This document shows, in pieces, positions 6,816 through 8,183 of a DNA stretch of 8,183 nucleotides. Each line of letters starts with the position of its first letter. Position 1 is the stretch's first letter. The notes under the pieces were generated by a model, which saw only the letters and a program-made list of their open reading frames with translations, was not told the origin of the DNA and made no database searches. The position numbers and the translations under genes are program-made. The stretch comes from an uncultured bacterium (lineage in GTDB: Bacteria > Bacillota > Clostridia > Lachnospirales > Lachnospiraceae), in contig CAMTFT010000056.1 in the NCBI GenBank assembly GCA_947071365.1, positions 1 to 8,183 on the forward strand, given 5' to 3'.

Positions 6816-6843
6816 TTGTAACTTCGAACGGTTCTGGTATAAT
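6816..6843 (+). promoter_or_regulatory. Promoter of asnA
   Basis: A perfect -10 TATAAT lies at 6838-6843. The -35 is TTGTAA (6816-6821) with a 16-base spacer. Transcription would start near 6850 and leave a leader of about 73 bases. The leader carries no T-box sequence, so asnA appears to be controlled otherwise than the divergent operon. Confidence 0.75.
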
Positions 6844-6853
6844 ATGACATGAA

Positions 6854-6889
6854 AAAACCACAGGACGGTTTTATAAAAATTGATTTTAT
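6854..6889 (+). promoter_or_regulatory. Two weak hairpins in the asnA leader
   Basis: AAAACC/GGTTTT (6854-6859 with 6867-6872) is followed directly by ATAAAA/TTTTAT (6873-6878 with 6884-6889) and then TTTTTG. The second resembles a very AT-rich terminator just before the asnA ribosome site. The stems are short and may mean nothing. Confidence 0.25.
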
Positions 6890-6922
6890 TTTTGTGATAC
6901 AGACATTGGAGGATATTTCAAA

Positions 6923-7933
6923 ATGGAACATCTGATTATTCCGGAAGGGTACGTATCTGCCCTTTCCCTTTATGACACTCAGATCGCAATTAAGACGGTC
7001 AAGGATTTTTTTCAGCAGACGCTTTCTTCTCAGCTCAACCTGCTGCGTGTTTCATCGCCGCTGTTCGTTGACCCGGCTTCCGGCCTGAACGACAACCTGA
7101 ACGGTGTAGAGCGCCCGGTCAAATTCGGCATTAAGGAGCAGAATGAGGCTGAGGCTGAGATCGTACATTCTCTGGCCAAATGGAAACGCTACGCCCTGAA
7201 AGAATACGGCTTCGTTCACGGCGAGGGACTGTACACGGATATGAATGCGATCCGCCGGGATGAGGACACAGACAACATCCACTCCATTTACGTTGACCAG
7301 TGGGACTGGGAAAAGGTCATCAACAAAAGCGAGCGGAATCTTGACACACTGAAAAAGGTGGTTCGTTCCGTATACAAGGCATTGAAAAAGACGGAAGTTT
7401 ACATGTCCATTCAGTACGATTACATAGGTGAAGTGCTTCCAAAGGAGATCTATTTCATTTCCTCTCAGGAGCTGGAAGACATGTATCCTGAGCTTTCCCC
7501 GAGAGAGAGGGAGTATGAGATCACAAAAGAAAAGGGAGCTGTCTGCATTATGCAGATCGGAGACCTGCTGGCCTCCGGTGAAAAGCATGACGGCCGCGCC
7601 CCGGACTACGACGACTGGGAGCTGAATGCCGATATCCTCGTATACTATCCCGTACTCGACATTGCGCTTGAGCTTTCTTCCATGGGTATCCGTGTGGACG
7701 AGAAGGCGCTGGCACGCCAACTGAAGCTGGCTGGCTGCGAAGAACGCGCCGAGCTTCCCTTCCAGAAAGCGATCCTTGAGCGCGAGCTTCCGTACACCAT
7801 CGGCGGCGGCATCGGCCAGTCCCGTATCTGTATGTTCTATCTGCGCAAGGCACATATCGGGGAAGTACAGTGCTCTCTGTGGCCGGAGGAAGTCCGCAAG
7901 GAAGCGGCGCGCCACGGAATACAGCTTCTGTAA
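6923..7933 (+). CDS. asnA: AsnA, ammonia-dependent asparagine synthetase (aspartate-ammonia ligase)
   Basis: AsnA makes asparagine from aspartate, ammonia and ATP (giving AMP and pyrophosphate) in the cytoplasm. Its fold is that of a class II tRNA synthetase catalytic core and it is related to AspRS/AsnRS. The 336 residues match the family's usual length of about 330. Recognisable segments are SSPLFVDPASGLNDNLNG (44-61), the motif-2-like GLYTDMNAIRRDED (102-115) and NIHSIYVDQWDWEK (118-131), KHDGRAPDYDDWELNADI (221-238), and the motif-3-like GGGIGQSRICMF (294-305) with Arg301. GGAGG at 6908-6912 lies 10 bases before the ATG. It is divergent from the aspS operon, with both promoters in the shared gap, so the two routes to asparagine lie back to back. 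No second gene follows before the terminator, so it is probably transcribed alone. Confidence 0.98.
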   Translation: MEHLIIPEGYVSALSLYDTQIAIKTVKDFFQQTLSSQLNLLRVSSPLFVDPASGLNDNLNGVERPVKFGIKEQNEAEAEIVHSLAKWKRYALKEYGFVHGEGLYTDMNAIRRDEDTDNIHSIYVDQWDWEKVINKSERNLDTLKKVVRSVYKALKKTEVYMSIQYDYIGEVLPKEIYFISSQELEDMYPELSPREREYEITKEKGAVCIMQIGDLLASGEKHDGRAPDYDDWELNADILVYYPVLDIALELSSMGIRVDEKALARQLKLAGCEERAELPFQKAILERELPYTIGGGIGQSRICMFYLRKAHIGEVQCSLWPEEVRKEAARHGIQLL

Positions 7934-8000
7934 AACAATTCCCGGCACTTCTCCCCGCTATACTGCGCAATTAAACTGATACAATCATCTATTATTTTAT

Positions 8001-8043
8001 GAGTATGCGAAAACGCCCATGATCAGGGCGTTTTTGCATACTC
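8001..8043 (+). terminator. Strong, probably bidirectional terminator after asnA
   Basis: An 18-base stem (8001-8018 with 8026-8043) has one mismatch and a 7-base loop ATGATCA. Its core reads AAAACGCCC then GGGCGTTTTT, with A-run and T-run placed to work on either strand. It lies 67 bases after the asnA stop. A terminator of this form suggests a convergent gene to the right, beyond the contig. Confidence 0.9.
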
Positions 8044-8142
8044 CTCTAAACACATCACCCATTACAGTTTCTTTACAATCTCAACTGCATAGGAAATTAA
8101 ATTATCCCGTATTTTCAATCATTGAAAACAGAAAAGAAAGAC

Positions 8143-8183
8143 CTGTCTCTTATACACATCTGACGCTGCCGACGACTTAATAG
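8143..8183. other. Sequencing adapter, right end (not genomic)
   Basis: CTGTCTCTTATACACATCT (8143-8161) is the mosaic end, followed by GACGCTGCCGACGA (8162-8175), the reverse of the read-1 arm, and CTTAATAG (8176-8183), the reverse of the index-like 8-mer at the left end. Genomic sequence stops at about 8142. Confidence 0.98.

Noticed and set aside
8062..8118. Minus-strand stretch that could be the C-terminus of a convergent gene (DNLISYAVEIVKKL then stop)
   Set aside because: It reads like a protein end, and a bidirectional terminator lies beside it, but an in-frame TGA at 8121-8119 stops it after 18 codons, so no gene can be supported here.
6..8183. 41-base perfect terminal inverted repeats, as if the whole window were a transposon
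   Set aside because: The repeats are the Tn5 mosaic end joined to Nextera adapter and an index; no transposase is present and the content is a housekeeping operon.

Overview
The window looks like an assembled contig from a Clostridia-type Firmicute, probably a gut Lachnospiraceae relative. This is an inference from the archaeal-type AspRS, the T-box leader, strong GGAGG ribosome sites and protein style. Its true genomic part is about 47-8142. Both ends (1-46 and 8143-8183) are library adapter: the Tn5 mosaic end plus the Nextera read-1 arm, with what appears to be an 8-base i5 index. Reading frames that run into the ends are therefore partly artificial.

Minus strand, in transcription order: a sigma-A-like promoter near 6753-6725; a T-box riboswitch (about 6718-6421) with its terminator; two more terminator-like hairpins in the leader; aspS (6220-4889), an archaeal-type AspRS with the His/Pro pair expected of a non-discriminating enzyme; an unrecognised zinc-ribbon, single-pass membrane protein (4732-3581); gatC (3479-3186); gatA (3069-1402); and gatB (1400 to 47, cut off by the contig end about 25 residues early). 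AspRS would put Asp on tRNA-Asn, and GatCAB would amidate it to Asn-tRNA-Asn (and can also make Gln-tRNA-Gln from Glu-tRNA-Gln). The T-box specifier region reads GAAC, overlapping Glu (GAA) and Asn (AAC) codons, which suits an operon making both amidated tRNAs.

Plus strand: divergent from the T-box promoter, asnA (6923-7933) encodes ammonia-dependent asparagine synthetase, has its own promoter, and ends at a strong, probably bidirectional terminator (8001-8043). The window is thus an asparagine supply locus with a tRNA-bound and a free amino acid route back to back.

The least ordinary items are a 36-bp tandem repeat that adds about 67 residues to the C-terminus of GatA just before gatB, the stacked terminator-like hairpins between the T-box and aspS, a long hairpin between gatC and gatA, and the zinc-ribbon membrane protein lodged inside a translation operon.
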